Assembly: GCA_002914845.1 (NCBI GenBank)
Contig: JXTC01000322.1
Span: forward strand, 1 to 64,000
Source: Trema orientale
Taxonomy: Eukaryota > Streptophyta > Magnoliopsida > Rosales > Cannabaceae
DNA length: 64,000 nucleotides
Direction of reading: 5' to 3'
Shown here in pieces: positions 44,420 to 56,596 of the stretch. Each line of letters starts with the position of its first letter. The first letter of the stretch is position 1. Both the position numbers and the translations under genes were made by a program. The notes under the pieces were generated by a model. It saw only the letters and a program-made list of their open reading frames with translations, made no database searches and was not told where the DNA came from.

Positions 44420-46062
44420 TGTTGGTTAGAATATGCAACTATAAAACTATAAATTATACTCATACACTTCCGTGCAAGTGCACACGGTCACAAGTAATAT
44501 AGATTTAGGAGTTAAGAGTGTCGAACCCATATGGATTGATTTCTAATTCAACGCTAAGTATTAAAATTATCTCAATTTTAACTTTATCCAAACAACCGAA
44601 ATATAGATTTAGATGAAATAAAACAAAGCAACTAAACTAGCATGCAAAATAAATAAAATATAAATCAATAAAAAAAATGTCTAGGTTTACTAATTCCCCA
44701 ACCTTCCTTTAAACACACAATCTCCCAATTTCCCTCTTACATTAAATAATCCACTAGAGTTGTTAACCGAGAATTCAAATGTATTCACAAATTCCTTTCC
44801 GAAATATAAGTGAAAATACCTAGACAAACTAATATTTTACTTCTAACATAAATTGACTAGATTTATGAAGTTAAGTAATTCTCTCAAAATGGTGCACAAG
44901 TCACATAGGTATATTCCTATTCTATGTAAATTTACCCCACATTAGGTGATCTTTATGTTATTCTACCTTTGTCCAAACCTAAATTCCCCTTCCCAAGTTC
45001 ATAAAGGTTTCATTCAACAATCTATTTAGTGATCAATTAAATGGAAGATATAAGCATAAGGTAAAATAAATAACTCAACAATGGATTAGATTAATGAAAG
45101 AGGAGAGAAATAAACAAACAAAAGATACATGATTAGTTCACATAGTAAAACTAGACAAAGAAAGATTTAATTCATAATATAAATTGAGAACAATAACATT
45201 ATAATCCAATGAATTCAAGAAATACAAAATCAAAGAGAGAAAAGTTAAAGAATTCCCCTTTAGAAAAGCTTAAAGATGTTCATGGAAGTTGTCAAACTCC
45301 TCCTCCAAGGTTGGTTCTTGCTCTCTTGAATCCTCTATCTAGGATTTGCTCTCAACTATATTACTCTTTAAATATAGAAAATACAAAGAAAAACTCATAA
45401 GAAAATGAAAAAAAAAAGCTAAGAACAAACTATGGTGTTGATGTTGGGGAGGAAATCAAGAAATGGAGTTGATGGACTATGTTTTCATCTTCTTCTTCCT
45501 CCTCTTCTTCTCCTTCTATGGCTGCCTCCCTTTCTTTCTCTCTTTTCCAATATGTCTCTTGTAACCCCAAAGATAGAGTTTTAAAGAGCTGGCTCGTGCA
45601 AACCTAAGGCAGGCCAAATCTGGACCTTTGGATCGTCAAAAAAATTGATCTCGGCCATCAATTATTGACACAGGATGCAGGAGGTGGGGCCACGCCATTT
45701 TTGGCATCGGCGCGGCACCAAAACTACCCGAGAGTTGGCGCGCAGTGCCATTTTTTCACTAATTTGGCGCCTCCATTTCCAGGTGTGCCATTTCTTCGTT
45801 AGAGCTCCGATTTGCCTCATTTTGGTTGCGTTATAACCGTATTGGATTCAACTTCGATCCTAATAGTTTAAAAAACCCATTTGGGAAGACACAAATTCAC
45901 CTCATTTTGCATCAAACACCTTTGTTTTATTCTCTTATCAACATAAACAAACAAAACATCAAAATAATAAGAAAAACACTTGAAATAACTTAATATAAAC
46001 AAGAACATAGAAAAACTGAGGGCAAATTAGTACTAGATAACTCTAAATTTATAGAGTTCACA
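44420..46062 (-). repeat. LTR of Gypsy-like element X, minus orientation
   Basis: 1,643 bp. In its own sense it starts TGTGAACTCTATAAATTTAG and ends TTCTAACCAACA, with a polypurine tract (TTTGGGGGTA) just before its start (plus strand 46063-46073). It contains a GC-rich block (45640-45790) and CAAGTGCACACGG-type words. The border word in the host element is cttgt (44415-44419). Confidence 0.8.
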
Positions 46063-47640
46063 TACCCCCAAACTTCAGATTTTACTAGTCCTCTAGTAAA
46101 AGAAAGAAAAAACAAATAAAAATACACAAGAGGTATTGTACTGATACTGATGATTTCCAATTAGTTCCTCAATACCCACATAATAACATAACTTAAAGAA
46201 AAGTGCAAATATTGGCTATGTATTAAGAATAACTCTAGAGCAAGTCCTATCTCAGATCGAAGTTCTTGTGTGTGTGTGTGTAAATGCCTTTCTCCTATCA
46301 TTATGTAAAATTCGGGTAAGTTTATGCAAATATGTATTAAGCACAAATCTCAGAAACATTAATCAAGTTCTACAAGTTTACTTTTCAAATCCATTTCCAC
46401 TAATATAGATAAACACAACACCAAGGATCAAAAGGTCTTCACTAAGGATGTAATGTGGGCTTAGGTGAAGGTATGATGTTTTGGATAAAGTAAGCTCAAA
46501 TCACCCTTAAGTACATTAACTCTAGGACTTATGTAGAGCCATTCCTTCACACACCAAGTAACACATCAATAAAATCAAAATTTCTTTTTTTTTTTCATCA
46601 ACACATGGCCATACACTTATTCTTTTTCCCTCTTTTTTTTTGTTATTGAGTTGCGCACACTAATACTAATATTTTTCTTTCATGAACAAGTGTGTAACTC
46701 TCTCTTTTTTGTTTTTTTTTATTTTTTTTAATAATCTCAATCCACCCGTCCTCCCATAACATAAATTAACTCAAAATAATTCAATAAACACAATCAATAT
46801 GCTCAAGAGATAAAGGTTGAATGATATTATTTTAGGTTAGGCTAATGTATATGGTTGGAAAAAAAAAAAAAAGGCTTTACAAGGCTCAAAATGGGTGTAC
46901 TAGGGATAAAATGTATCATGGTTAACTTGAAAGGCTCAAACGGTTCAAAGATTATCTAAATCCTTTCCTTAGTGAAATGTTATCTAGGATTTCGCCTCAA
47001 TAGATTTTCAAGCAAATTCTAGCACTTGTGAGATTATCAAAATGCCATGTTCATATAAACATTCTCTAGATTCATACACAAATCAAAGATCAAAGCATTA
47101 TGCTCAATATAGACTTTCACAATCAAAATGGAACTAACATAAGAATTATCCATAAGACTAAGCCAATATCCACATTTTTCAACAAGTTATGCATAAATTC
47201 ACCCCAATTTCTTATCATTGGAATATGGTAATTATCAAAAAAAGCACAAAATACCTCTATTTATTCAAACACATAATCATACAACTAGGAAAATAAATAC
47301 ACAACAACAAATAAATAAACACAAGCACAATCCAACAAGGTTTACTCCCTCTCCAAAACTAAGCATGCAAAAAATAAGAAAATTAAGGAACAAAAGAATG
47401 AGTTTAGGGATACTCCTTTCGTTAGCACATAGCCATGAAGCTTGATTTCCTTGAAATGGCACCAACTCCTTGGATTGCACCAAACACAAACATGGAAAAA
47501 TAATACACGAACATGAAAAAGTAAACACTTGGGTTGCCTCCCAAGAAGCGCTTGAGTTATCGTCTTCGGCTTGACTCAAGTGAACGCTCATCAAAGAGCG
47601 GTTGTCGCCCATAAAGTGTGGCACTTAGAGTGATTAGCTC
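46063..47640 (-). mobile_element. Internal 3' region of element X
   Basis: Starts with the purine tract next to the LTR. It is mostly non-coding, with a (TG)n run near 46267-46282, poly-T tracts, and a conserved-looking stretch at 47525-47630 (GGGTTGCCTCCCAAGAAGCG), which is frequently met in plant Gypsy internal regions. This suggests an Athila/Tat-related Gypsy, a tentative call. Confidence 0.45.
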
Positions 47641-48180
47641 TAGGAAAATTACTTGAGATTGTAAAAGTTCTTCGGGAGAAGAGCTGGGTATTCTTTGGGA
47701 GAAGATAGGTTTTAGTACATAGGAGGGAGTCCTAGTGTGTAGAATTGAAAGTACGCCATAGCAGAGAAGATTGATCCAGCTATTAAAGGGAGTTCAAGAG
47801 CTTAGAGTCAAGTAAGACGAGCGAAGCTCACTAAGCATATTGAGAGAAGAGTCAAACACAGTGCATCAAGATATGAGGGAGCCTTTCTTGTTTATGTCGT
47901 TGGTGTTTGTACTTAAAAAATTTCTACTAATATGTTTCTTTATCTGGGCATGGCCCCATGGAGTAGGTTATTGAAAAATAGCCGAACCATATAAAAATCT
48001 CTGATGTTTGTTTATTTTCTTTCAATTTCGTTATTGTGATTGTTTTGTCAATAACACGTTTAATACTTCATTGTTGCAACAGCAACAATATGATTAATTG
48101 TTGTAATAGTAGCACAACTCATCTCACTGTTGCAACAACAACGACAACTAGTATTTAAATTTGTTTCCTTTGAATAATAA
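47641..48180 (+). mobile_element. Copia-type LTR fragment
   Basis: Wording such as 'gagggagcctttcttg' and 'gcatggccccatggagtaggttattgaaaaatagccgaaccat' is like the 3' part of plant Copia LTRs (ggacgtaggca...gccgaaccac). TTGTTGCAAC/GTTGCAACA words follow at 48080-48145. Ends not defined. Confidence 0.4.
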
Positions 48181-49149
48181 ATCAAAAAATTGGTATACTT
48201 GCAATCTTGGATCTTTCACAATATTTTAAATCAATGCACTTTCTTCTCGTCCTTTCGATATCATCAAAAAAATTACATAAATATGAAGGATAAGATTAAT
48301 ATCAATTAACAAATGCAAAGTACAAATATGAATAAGCAACTAATAACAAGTATCCAATCTAAACGTGACATATTATCTAAGTTTAAACACCATAAGAAAT
48401 AGATATTCAGAAAAGATAAAGCATAATAAAACATGTCTTGAAAGCTAATGAGAACCTTATAGTGATATTTATTAAAGCATTTATTCTAATAAATGTCATA
48501 GGATGAAAAATATTGTGTGCAAATATTCAATGACAAAGTTACAAAATATAAACATTGAATTCAAATAACATGTCATTTTGAGTTCAAATACATCACCAAT
48601 ATAAATAAAATAATTCATTTAATTATGCATAGTATTTGTCATATAAAAAGTATCAAGTACTTGTACAAATATAAGAGTTTAAGCAATATGCATTGTACAA
48701 GCATTTTGAATCATATATGAGCATTTAATGTTGATAAAAAATAAGCTCATAAATAAAAATTAAAATAAAACCTGAAGAAATAAGAGAGAATGATTTAAAA
48801 ATCGTTGAAATTACTTAAATATACGCCCTGCTGTGAGTTTTCGGCAGAGTTTTTGGTCTGCCAAAAATGGCAGAAAAATAGAATAATTAAGGCAGCTCTT
48901 TCGGTAGACCAAAAATATTTTTGGTCTACCGAAAACTGTATTTTTGCTGGTTTTCGAAAATATTGTCTGAAAAATGATAAAAACGTTTAAACCAAAAACT
49001 AAAACATTTAGAAATCATCATTTTGATAAGTACGGAATCATTTTTGAAGGTTTGAGCAAAACAAACAATATTTAAACAACTTAAGATAGCTAAATTTAAT
49101 CAGCCATACCAAGTTTTCTTTTGTTTCGGTATCTTCATAAATTTTAAGT
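48181..49149. other. Non-coding DNA with CGGT-type palindromes
   Basis: AT-rich with no gene. At 48838-48950 a cluster of TTTTCGGCAGA, TTTTGGTCTGCC, TTTCGGTAGACC and TTTTGGTCTACCGAAAA is the same kind of palindromic word cluster seen in the SIRE LTRs and the Copia A leader. Confidence 0.45.
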
Positions 49150-49621
49150 GCTCGAGCTCAAACTTTTTAAAAAGACATACCTTGATTGATTGATGAGTAT
49201 TCCATCATTCCAAAATCTCTTCATCTTCTTTGTATTGAGATTGGACTTATTTATCATCTTTTGATTTATCGTTAAGCTCCAGTACATTCAAGCTTAGTAT
49301 CATACTTACAACAATATCATCTATGCTTTTCTCCTTAGAGGAATCATTAGTTTCATCAAATATTATATACATTGATTCATCTACTACTTAGTTCTTTTGA
49401 TGAAAACTCTATAAGCATTACTAGTAGTAGAATATCTAAGAAAAATACTAATATCGGATTTTGAATCAAATTTTTCCAAATTACCTTTAGTATTCAAAAC
49501 AAAACATTTGCAACCAAAAAACTTTAAAATGGCCAACGTTGGGTTTTTTTACCTTTCCAAAGCTCATAAGGTGTCTTGTTCAAGATTGGCCTTATCATAA
49601 CTCCATTCACAATATGACAAG
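49150..49621 (-). mobile_element. SIRE-type pol piece in reverse orientation
   Basis: On the minus strand the integrase/RT-side Copia words VNTCHIVNGVMIRPIL and LNKTPYELWKGKK are read at 49625-49530. This is the sequence expected downstream of the integrase cut at 44419 but facing the other way. It abuts an X LTR start (TGTTAAC at 49622) with acaag (49617-49621), the reverse complement of the cttgt border word. Confidence 0.75.
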
Positions 49622-50775
49622 TGTTAACTCCATAAAATTGGAGTTATCTAGTACTAATTTACCTTAAGTTTTTTATGTTCTTTTTTATATTAAGTTATTT
49701 CAAGTATTTTTCTTGTTGTTTTGATGTTTTGTTTGTTCATGTTGATAAGAGAATAAAATAAAGGTGTTTGATGCAAAATGAGGTGAATTTGTGTCTTCTC
49801 AAATGAGTTTTTCAAATCATTATTGAATCCGATACAGTCGTAATGCAACAAAAATAAGGCAAATCGGAGCTCAAACAAAGATATGGCGCACTTGGGAAGC
49901 CGAGGCACTAAACCAGCGGAAAAATGGCACTGCAGCTTCAAAAGTGGCGTCGCAGTGCCAATTCTCAGGTAGTTTTGGTGTCGCGGCTCCATCTCCTGCG
50001 TCCTGTGTCAATAATTGACGGCCGAGATCAACTTTTTCCAAAGGTCCAGATTCGGCCTGCCTTAGGTTTGCACGAGCCTCCTTTTTAAAATCCTATCTTT
50101 GGGGTTAAAAGAGGCATGTTGGGATAGAGAAAAAGAGAGGAAGGCAGCCATGGAAGGATAAGAAGAGGAGGAAGAAGAAGATAAAGACATGGTCCATCAA
50201 CTCCATTTCTTGATTTCCTTCCCAACATCAACACCATAGTTTGTTCTTAGCTTCTTTTCTTCATTTTCTTGTGAGTTTTTCTTTGTATTTTCTATATTTA
50301 GAGAGTAATATAGTTGAGAGCAAATCCTAGAGAGAAGATTGAAGAAAGCAAGAAGCAAATCCTAGAGAGAAGATTCAAGAGAGTAAGAACCAACCTTGGA
50401 AGAAGAACTTGATAATCTCCATGAACACCTTCAAACTTTTCTAAGGGGGAATTCTTTAACTTTACTATCTTTGATTTTGTATTTCCTAAATTCATTAGAT
50501 TATAATGTTATTGTTCTCAATTTATATTATGAACTAAATCTTTCTTTGTCTAGTTTTACTATGTGAACCAATCTTGTATCTTTTGTTTGTTTATTTCTCT
50601 CCTCGTTCATTAATCTAATCCATTGTTGAGTTATTTATTTTACCTTATGCTTATTGCTTCTATTTAATTGATTACTAAATAGATTGGTGAGTGAAATCTT
50701 TGTGAACTTGGGAAAGGAAATTTAGGTTTGGACATAGATAGAATAACATAAGATCACCTAATGTGGGGTGAGTTT
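49622..50775 (+). repeat. Partial LTR of element X, plus orientation
   Basis: Starts TGTTAACTCCATAAAATTGG and is the reverse complement of about 44930-46062 (about 1.15 kb), then passes into SIRE tail sequence. Together with 44420-46062 it makes a third large inverted repeat in the window. Confidence 0.85.
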
Positions 50776-51278
50776 CCTCCATATCTCCTTATTGAGTAAC
50801 TTGTCATACTATTTTTCACATGGGAGAAAATTGTTTATGTATTGCTCTTTCATATACTTTTTTCATGAATTCAAATGGACATAGTAATATAGTGAATTAA
50901 TGTGGGGAGAATCTTATTTTAAAGGGTTAGATTGGTTTTTATGAGATATCTAGTTTAAAAATTATTTCTATCTTTTTAATAATGTCAAAAAGGGGAGAAA
51001 AATGTTGATTTCTTAATATGAGGATAAATAAATTTATTTATGAGTGTGCATATTTTAAAGGAGAGAACTTTGCTTAGCATACATGTTTAATTTTCTCATA
51101 AATGCTTATGATGCTTAATTGAGTTAAAAAGAGGGAGCAAGTCATTTTTACTTTCTCTAGCATATTTTGAGGTGGGGCTTAAAATATGGTAAGGATTAAA
51201 GTAGACTTGTCAAATTTCCTATTTTCATATCCTTATTGCATATTTTTTTTATCTCATAAATCAAGGTTTGTCATCATC
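50776..51278 (+). mobile_element. 3' tail of the SIRE-type element
   Basis: Non-coding, with repeated purine-rich 'aaaaaggggagaaa' and 'aaaaagagggagcaag' words before the LTR, as in SIRE-type 3' tails. Confidence 0.6.
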
Positions 51279-51292
51279 CAAAAGGAGAAGAT
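51279..51292 (+). promoter_or_regulatory. Polypurine tract of the SIRE-type element
   Basis: CAAAAGGAGAAGAT directly before the LTR start TGTTGAG. Confidence 0.85.
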
Positions 51293-52782
51293 TGTTGAGA
51301 AATTAAGGTTTCAACCTTACTCACTCTTATTTTGAAGATAACAAATATTTGATTTAGTACTAATAATTTAACTTGAGCGAGTAGTGAAATAGCTTTAAAA
51401 ATTCTAATTTAAGTTGATCAAGGAATCAAGCTTGAAGATAGATTATAGAAAAGAGCTTGAAGACAAAGGTTAAGAATACAAGACTTAGAATAGCAAAGGT
51501 TAAATACTCAGTTCTTGTACTTGAATACTTGATTACTTATAATACGATCTTAATGGCTCAAATTTTTCTAGAAATAGGAAATGTTCAAACTAATGCAGCC
51601 AAACTAGTTTATCTTTAATTAAAATTTGAAAATTTAATTTACACAAGTTTTAAATTGATTTATGAATTTCTCTAGTATCCATATTTCATAAAAATCAATT
51701 TTAGAAGTCATAATTTTGAAAAAAATCAAAAAAGACTTGAAATAAAATTGAAACATGCTATCTGGTATTTTCGGTAAACCAAATCCCAGTTTTCGGTCTA
51801 CCGATTCTCTGTTGATTTTCAACAGATTTTTAAATTCGACCATTAGAACACCACTATCAATGGCTAGTATTTTCGGCCTACCGAAATTCACAGATTGTCT
51901 GTTAAATAGTCTAAAACGGCTAGTTTTCATTCAAGTTTATAAATAGAAGCTTTTCTAAGACTTGAAATAACTTTTGAACATCCTTATATTGCTCATATCA
52001 TATCTTTAAGTTGTTCTAATAAATTTTTGTGATCCAAATTTTTAAATCTGTTATTTCACAAAAATCATTTGAGCCAAACTAGATTATATTATATGCTTAT
52101 ATCTATTCTCTCTAAGCTTACCTTGTATCAAATACTTTTATTAGAGAGAGAATCTAGTTGAGAGATTCAATAAAAACCAAATTATAATCGTGTATAAGTG
52201 AGGTTGCCGTTGGAGTCATAAATAACCTGATTTAGTTGAGTTTACCACTAGAGTCTAAACAACCTGAGTATAGGTGAGGTTGTCACCAGAGTCTAAACAA
52301 TCTGTGAGTTGGTGAGATTGGCACCATTGTCTAAACAATCCATGTAGGTGAGGTTGACATCAGAGTCAAAACAATCTGCGGTTAGATGTGATAAAGCCGG
52401 AGTCAAGACTACTGTAAAGGTTGGGTGAGCCTAAGAAGAATTTACTCCCTTTGGTTAAGCCCACAATCTTGATCTGAATAGTAGAAGTTCAAAGCAAGTT
52501 ACTAAGAGCCAGGGACGTAGGCAAATCGTCGTGTTTGTTGAACCTCGTAAAAATCGAGTTTGCACTTTCTCTATTCCTGTACTCTTTACTTTATTGCCAA
52601 ATGTTTGATATTTAGTATGCTTAATTTACTTAGTATTATTGTTATATATTTAGTATTATTGTTCATTTAGCCTCAAAGTTCCAAAATAGTGGTCTTTGGT
52701 TTTACATAGTTGAAAAAGTTTCTAAAAATATTTTAAAACACAATTAATCCCCCCCTCTTGGGTTGTCAATCTTGGGCTAACA
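51293..52782 (+). repeat. 3' LTR of the SIRE-type element
   Basis: 1,490 bp, TGTTGAG...GGCTAACA. It includes the CGGT-type words at 51768-51895 and the GTGAGGTTG minisatellite-like units (52198-52370). Confidence 0.9.
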
Positions 52783-53600
52783 TAAAGTTGTTAAATTTAT
52801 CCTCTTGAAAATGGTACTCAAAAGTTGCTCTCAAAGATATTAATCAGTAAGTAAAAAATAAAATGAAAATCTACTAATAAAACTGAAACTAAAATTACAT
52901 ATTAATGTAAAATTTATTTATGTACATGATATTTTTTTCGTGTTTTCAAGGAGCTTTTCTTATCACCAATGGACCTTGGTTCCTTCTCAAAATATAGCTG
53001 CTGAAGTGATATGGGGGAAACCTAAAATTGGCCTTGATTGAATCTTAAAATGATCTTACGGATGAGATTTAAAGCTGAAGATTTGAGAGAGAGGTGGCTT
53101 GAATATGAACTATTGGATGAAAGGATGAATGGTTGGGATTGAATCTGGAGAAGGTGAATCGAGTGATCTGGTGTAGCAAGATCAGGTTGCAACCGATGTT
53201 AAGAGTTAGTGGATTCAACATGACATGTGGCAATCTACTATTGACTAAAACCAGAAGCATGGTGCTTAGAGAATGGGAGAACGAGATAGGTGCATAGAAG
53301 TATTTCATATCGCAAAGCTATGCCAGGGGCCCACAACTGCTACCTCACGCTCATGTTAGAATAATGCCCAGAAAGTGTACTATCTATGGATATTTATTGA
53401 ATATTTTAGAAATTTAATAAAATCATATTTCATACATAGTATTTATGATGATACCATAGTATTTATGATGATACTTTGATTATTGGACAATAGTAAATGT
53501 TAAAAAGTTCTATGATTTATTTATTTGAAAAATATTTTAATAAAGCATATTTTCCCTAATTAAATCAAATAAGTTTGTTTATAACTAATAAAAGTAGCTG
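52783..53600. other. Sequence between two retroelements, no confident gene
   Basis: Not obviously repeat-like. The part at 52930-53345 is richer in GC, and on the minus strand it reads like a plant leader or promoter (CT-rich, with CCACATGTCA words), but the only frame (79 residues, 53308-53069) has no recognised domain. It may be unique host DNA or a promoter fragment. A 21-bp near-duplicate ATAGTATTTATGATGATAC lies at about 53438-53477. Confidence 0.35.
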
Positions 53601-53624
53601 CACACTTCTCTTGGATCGTGTTAT

Positions 53625-53905
53625 AAGGCTTTATGCATTTTGCTGAATAACATGAGATGGGTCCAGTGTATACTTCTTCAATATCGGTACATGGAACATA
53701 TTATGCATATAACCCAATTGTGAAGGTAGATTTAAGCAATACGCTACTGGTCTTATCCTTTCAATGATTTGAAAGGGACTAATATACCTTGGAGTAAGCT
53801 TACTCCTGACTCCAAATCTTGTAACACCATGCCATGGAGTCCTTTTTAAGAATACAAAATCACCAATATCGAATTCTACCTCACGCCTCTTAAGTTCTGC
53901 TGGTA
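53625..53905 (-). mobile_element. Integrase C-terminal part of the minus-strand chromovirus
   Basis: Minus-strand words VEFDIGDFVFLK, TPWHGVTRFGVRSKLTPRYI and MFHVPILKKY are the GPY/F-type C-terminal module of chromoviral integrase. Confidence 0.8.
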
Positions 53906-55697
53906 TGTAGGACCTAACACATAGGAAAAATCATGCATGCATGCAAACTATGGAAAACACATGATCACATCATGAATACAGCGGAAAAGTTAGCAGATTT
54001 AGGTTTTAAAAGTTTTACATGAAAACAATTTTCATAACCATAAAACATGCATATATCATATATAAGATCATGTATAACATAAATCAAATCTAGATATTTA
54101 AACCCTAGAGATGAGATTAGGGTTTACCTCTTGTAGTGTGCTCCTCCTTGATCTCCTTGTTGATGGTGATCAAATCTCCAACTCTCTTGTCTATGCTCTG
54201 GCTCTAGGTTGATGAGACGAGTAGGCACCAAGTTGAATCCTTCGTTGGAGAACAATCAAGAACACATTCTTGATCCTTTGGAACACTGGGACGTAAGATG
54301 AGACTGTGGGATTGCAAGAAACTTTTTCTCTCCTTTCCTATCAGCCTATGGTTGAATTCTCTCTCTCTTTCTCCCTCTGTTATGCGTGTGACACTCTAAG
54401 TGTTACTGTGTAGTTTTTTCTCTCATGTACCTTATATATACGAGGCCCAAAACTTCTAATCCCAGTCCAACTAGGATTGAGCTTGTACTCCAATTTAGGC
54501 TTTGCGTTTATTTTTTTAAATATGTCCAACTCAAGAAAATTATTTATAAAAATACCAACTTCTGTATAGAATCATTATTTTACACAGTTTTATGAAACTA
54601 ATTTCATAAATACCACCAACCAATTAATGAGTTTTGTTGAGCTAGACAAGAGACCTAATAGATCAAAATAATCTAAGCTCCAATAGTATGATAAATACAT
54701 AATAACTCTTATTATGGTATTTATATAAAAATTATTAGTAAACAAGATACTCTACTAAAGACCCAATACCGCACTCTTAGATTAAATATCGTGCCTTTTA
54801 TAGAGATTTAATCAATTAGCCTTGATTAACCGATCCATCTAGCATATGATATACCACATATAGAATCCCTCTACAATGCCGTAATTAGATAGATGAAATT
54901 ACTATAATACCCATTCAACACATATTTCTCTTTAAGTTACCATCTTTCTATCAAGGAATAATATTATCGATAATTTTGTTTTCAATGGCCATTTAGACAA
55001 AATTATCAACCAATTCACAAAGTGAATACTAAGATCTTAGATTTAATTATTCCATGAATCTTGAAAGACCTTAAAGTGACATTAATGTATAGTGTCCTTA
55101 ACTATTTAGTGTTCCCATTAATTCATAAGCCATAACCTCTAATATGCCAGAGTTCGCCTCTAATTTTATAGAGACTAGTCTTTTAACAAATTAAAAGGCT
55201 ACAACTCATGAAAGCAAGTCCAGTCAAATATCAAGGATTAAGATCTACATGCTAAGAGCTAGTTTGTAGTAATATAAGAATTGAGTTACGGCACTCCAAT
55301 TCTTTATATTACCTAGTCCAGTTTAATACACATAACTTATTTATGTTGTACTAGTGTTTCTATCAGAAGTCAAATATTTTAATAATTTGAGACACATAAT
55401 TCCCATTGAGATAGATAAATACTACAATATTTAGTAAATAAAGTATTCCATCTTTATTTATAGATTATGAACTAATTAATTTAGACTTAAATAAAAAAAC
55501 AAGTCTCCTCATAATTAACACTTAATTATGTTTGTTTCTTTATACACAAGTAAAGTCATGGAATCTTTTTCAGATAAATAAACTATTCAACAGAGATAGT
55601 TTAATCTAGTAAATATCATAATTGTATATAGGAGAAAGTTGTTTACACTAAAAAAAAAAAAATTAGAAATCTGCTTTTTAGGAAAAATATCCCAACA
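53906..55697 (-). mobile_element. Solo LTR of the Copia B family (copy 2)
   Basis: 1.79 kb, matching 31591-33374 in reverse. Its plus-strand ends are TGTAGGACCTAACAC and TATCCCAACA. Chromovirus integrase lies on both sides (SRQKSYTD on one side, the VEFDIGD part on the other). Target duplication is imperfect (tggta/gggtc), so it is older or altered. Confidence 0.85.
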
Positions 55698-56592
55698 GGG
55701 TCTGTATAACTCTTCTGGCGACTTTAAATCTCCTTGAGTCTCTTTTGGATGTCCTTAATCTTCTCAGTAGTCTCCTCAATTAATTTACGTCCAAGAGTAA
55801 TATGATATTCAGTAACTACCTAACATAATGGCGATCTACATGACCTACCATATAGTACCTTATATGGAGCCACACCCATACTGGTCTAGCAACTGTGATT
55901 GTAAGCAAATTCCACTAAAGAAAGATGGTCATCCTAGTTTCCACCAAAATATAGTATAAAAAAACGTAGCGTATCCTCAAGAATATGAATGGTCCTTTCA
56001 GATTGGCCATCTGTCTCAGGATGGTAAACTGTACTGATATTCAACTGCATACCAAATGCTTTCTGCAAGGCTCTCCAGAACTTAGAAATAAATATTGGGT
56101 CTCTACCAGAAACTATACTCGAAAGCACACCATGCAAACATATAATATTATCCATATATAGTTTACTGAGCTCAGTAAGCAAGTAGTCAATCTGGATCAG
56201 TATAGAGTGAGCACTCTTCATCAACTAATCGACTATCAACGAAACTGCGTCGTTCTTTCTCAAGGTCTTTGGCGAACTGGTCAGAATTCCATCGTGATCT
56301 TGCCCTACTTCCACTTTGGAATGGGTAATGGCTAAAGTAACCCAACTGGCCTTTGGAGCTCAACCTTGACTTGCTGACAAGTCAAATATTTGGCTACAAA
56401 AGTAGCCATATCCTTCTTCATACCTTTCCATCAATAGTGTTTCTTCAAGTCTTGGTACATCTTATTACTACCAGGATGTACTGTGAACCTTAATTTGTAG
56501 GCCTCAGTTAGAACGGTTTCTCAAAGGTTAGGGTTATTAGCCACAACTAATTTCCCATTGAAAAGTAAGAACCATTCTTTGTTGGTACACCA
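55698..56592 (-). mobile_element. Integrase core of the minus-strand chromovirus
   Basis: Minus-strand frame with LYMDNIICLHGVLSSIVSGRD, YHPETDGQSERTI and LEDTLRFFI, the catalytic-core wording of Tekay/Del integrases. Confidence 0.88.
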
Positions 56593-56596
56593 TTAT

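Larger units (their letters stand above)
41001..52782 (+). mobile_element. Ty1/Copia retrotransposon, SIRE/Maximus type, broken and interrupted
   Basis: A truncated left LTR (41001-42075), primer site, large gag with a Ser/Asp-rich and coiled-coil tail, knuckle, integrase (44021-44419), then an interruption by Gypsy-like element X, a displaced minus-strand pol piece (about 49150-49621), a 3' tail, purine tract and a whole right LTR (51293-52782, ends TGTTGAG...GGCTAACA). Long LTRs, SIRE-style gag and integrase and the long 3' tail with 'aaaaaggggagaaa' words fit the SIRE/Maximus clade. Left target duplication cannot be checked because of the gap. Many breaks. Confidence 0.83.

Noticed and set aside
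47218-47624. Frames on both strands near 47.2-47.6 kb as small genes
   Set aside because: The stretch has poly-C/A low complexity and matches wording common in plant Gypsy internal regions. No host domain is seen.
53438-53477. 21-bp near-duplicate as a satellite or target duplication
   Set aside because: Only two short AT-rich units. It does not flank any element with defined ends.
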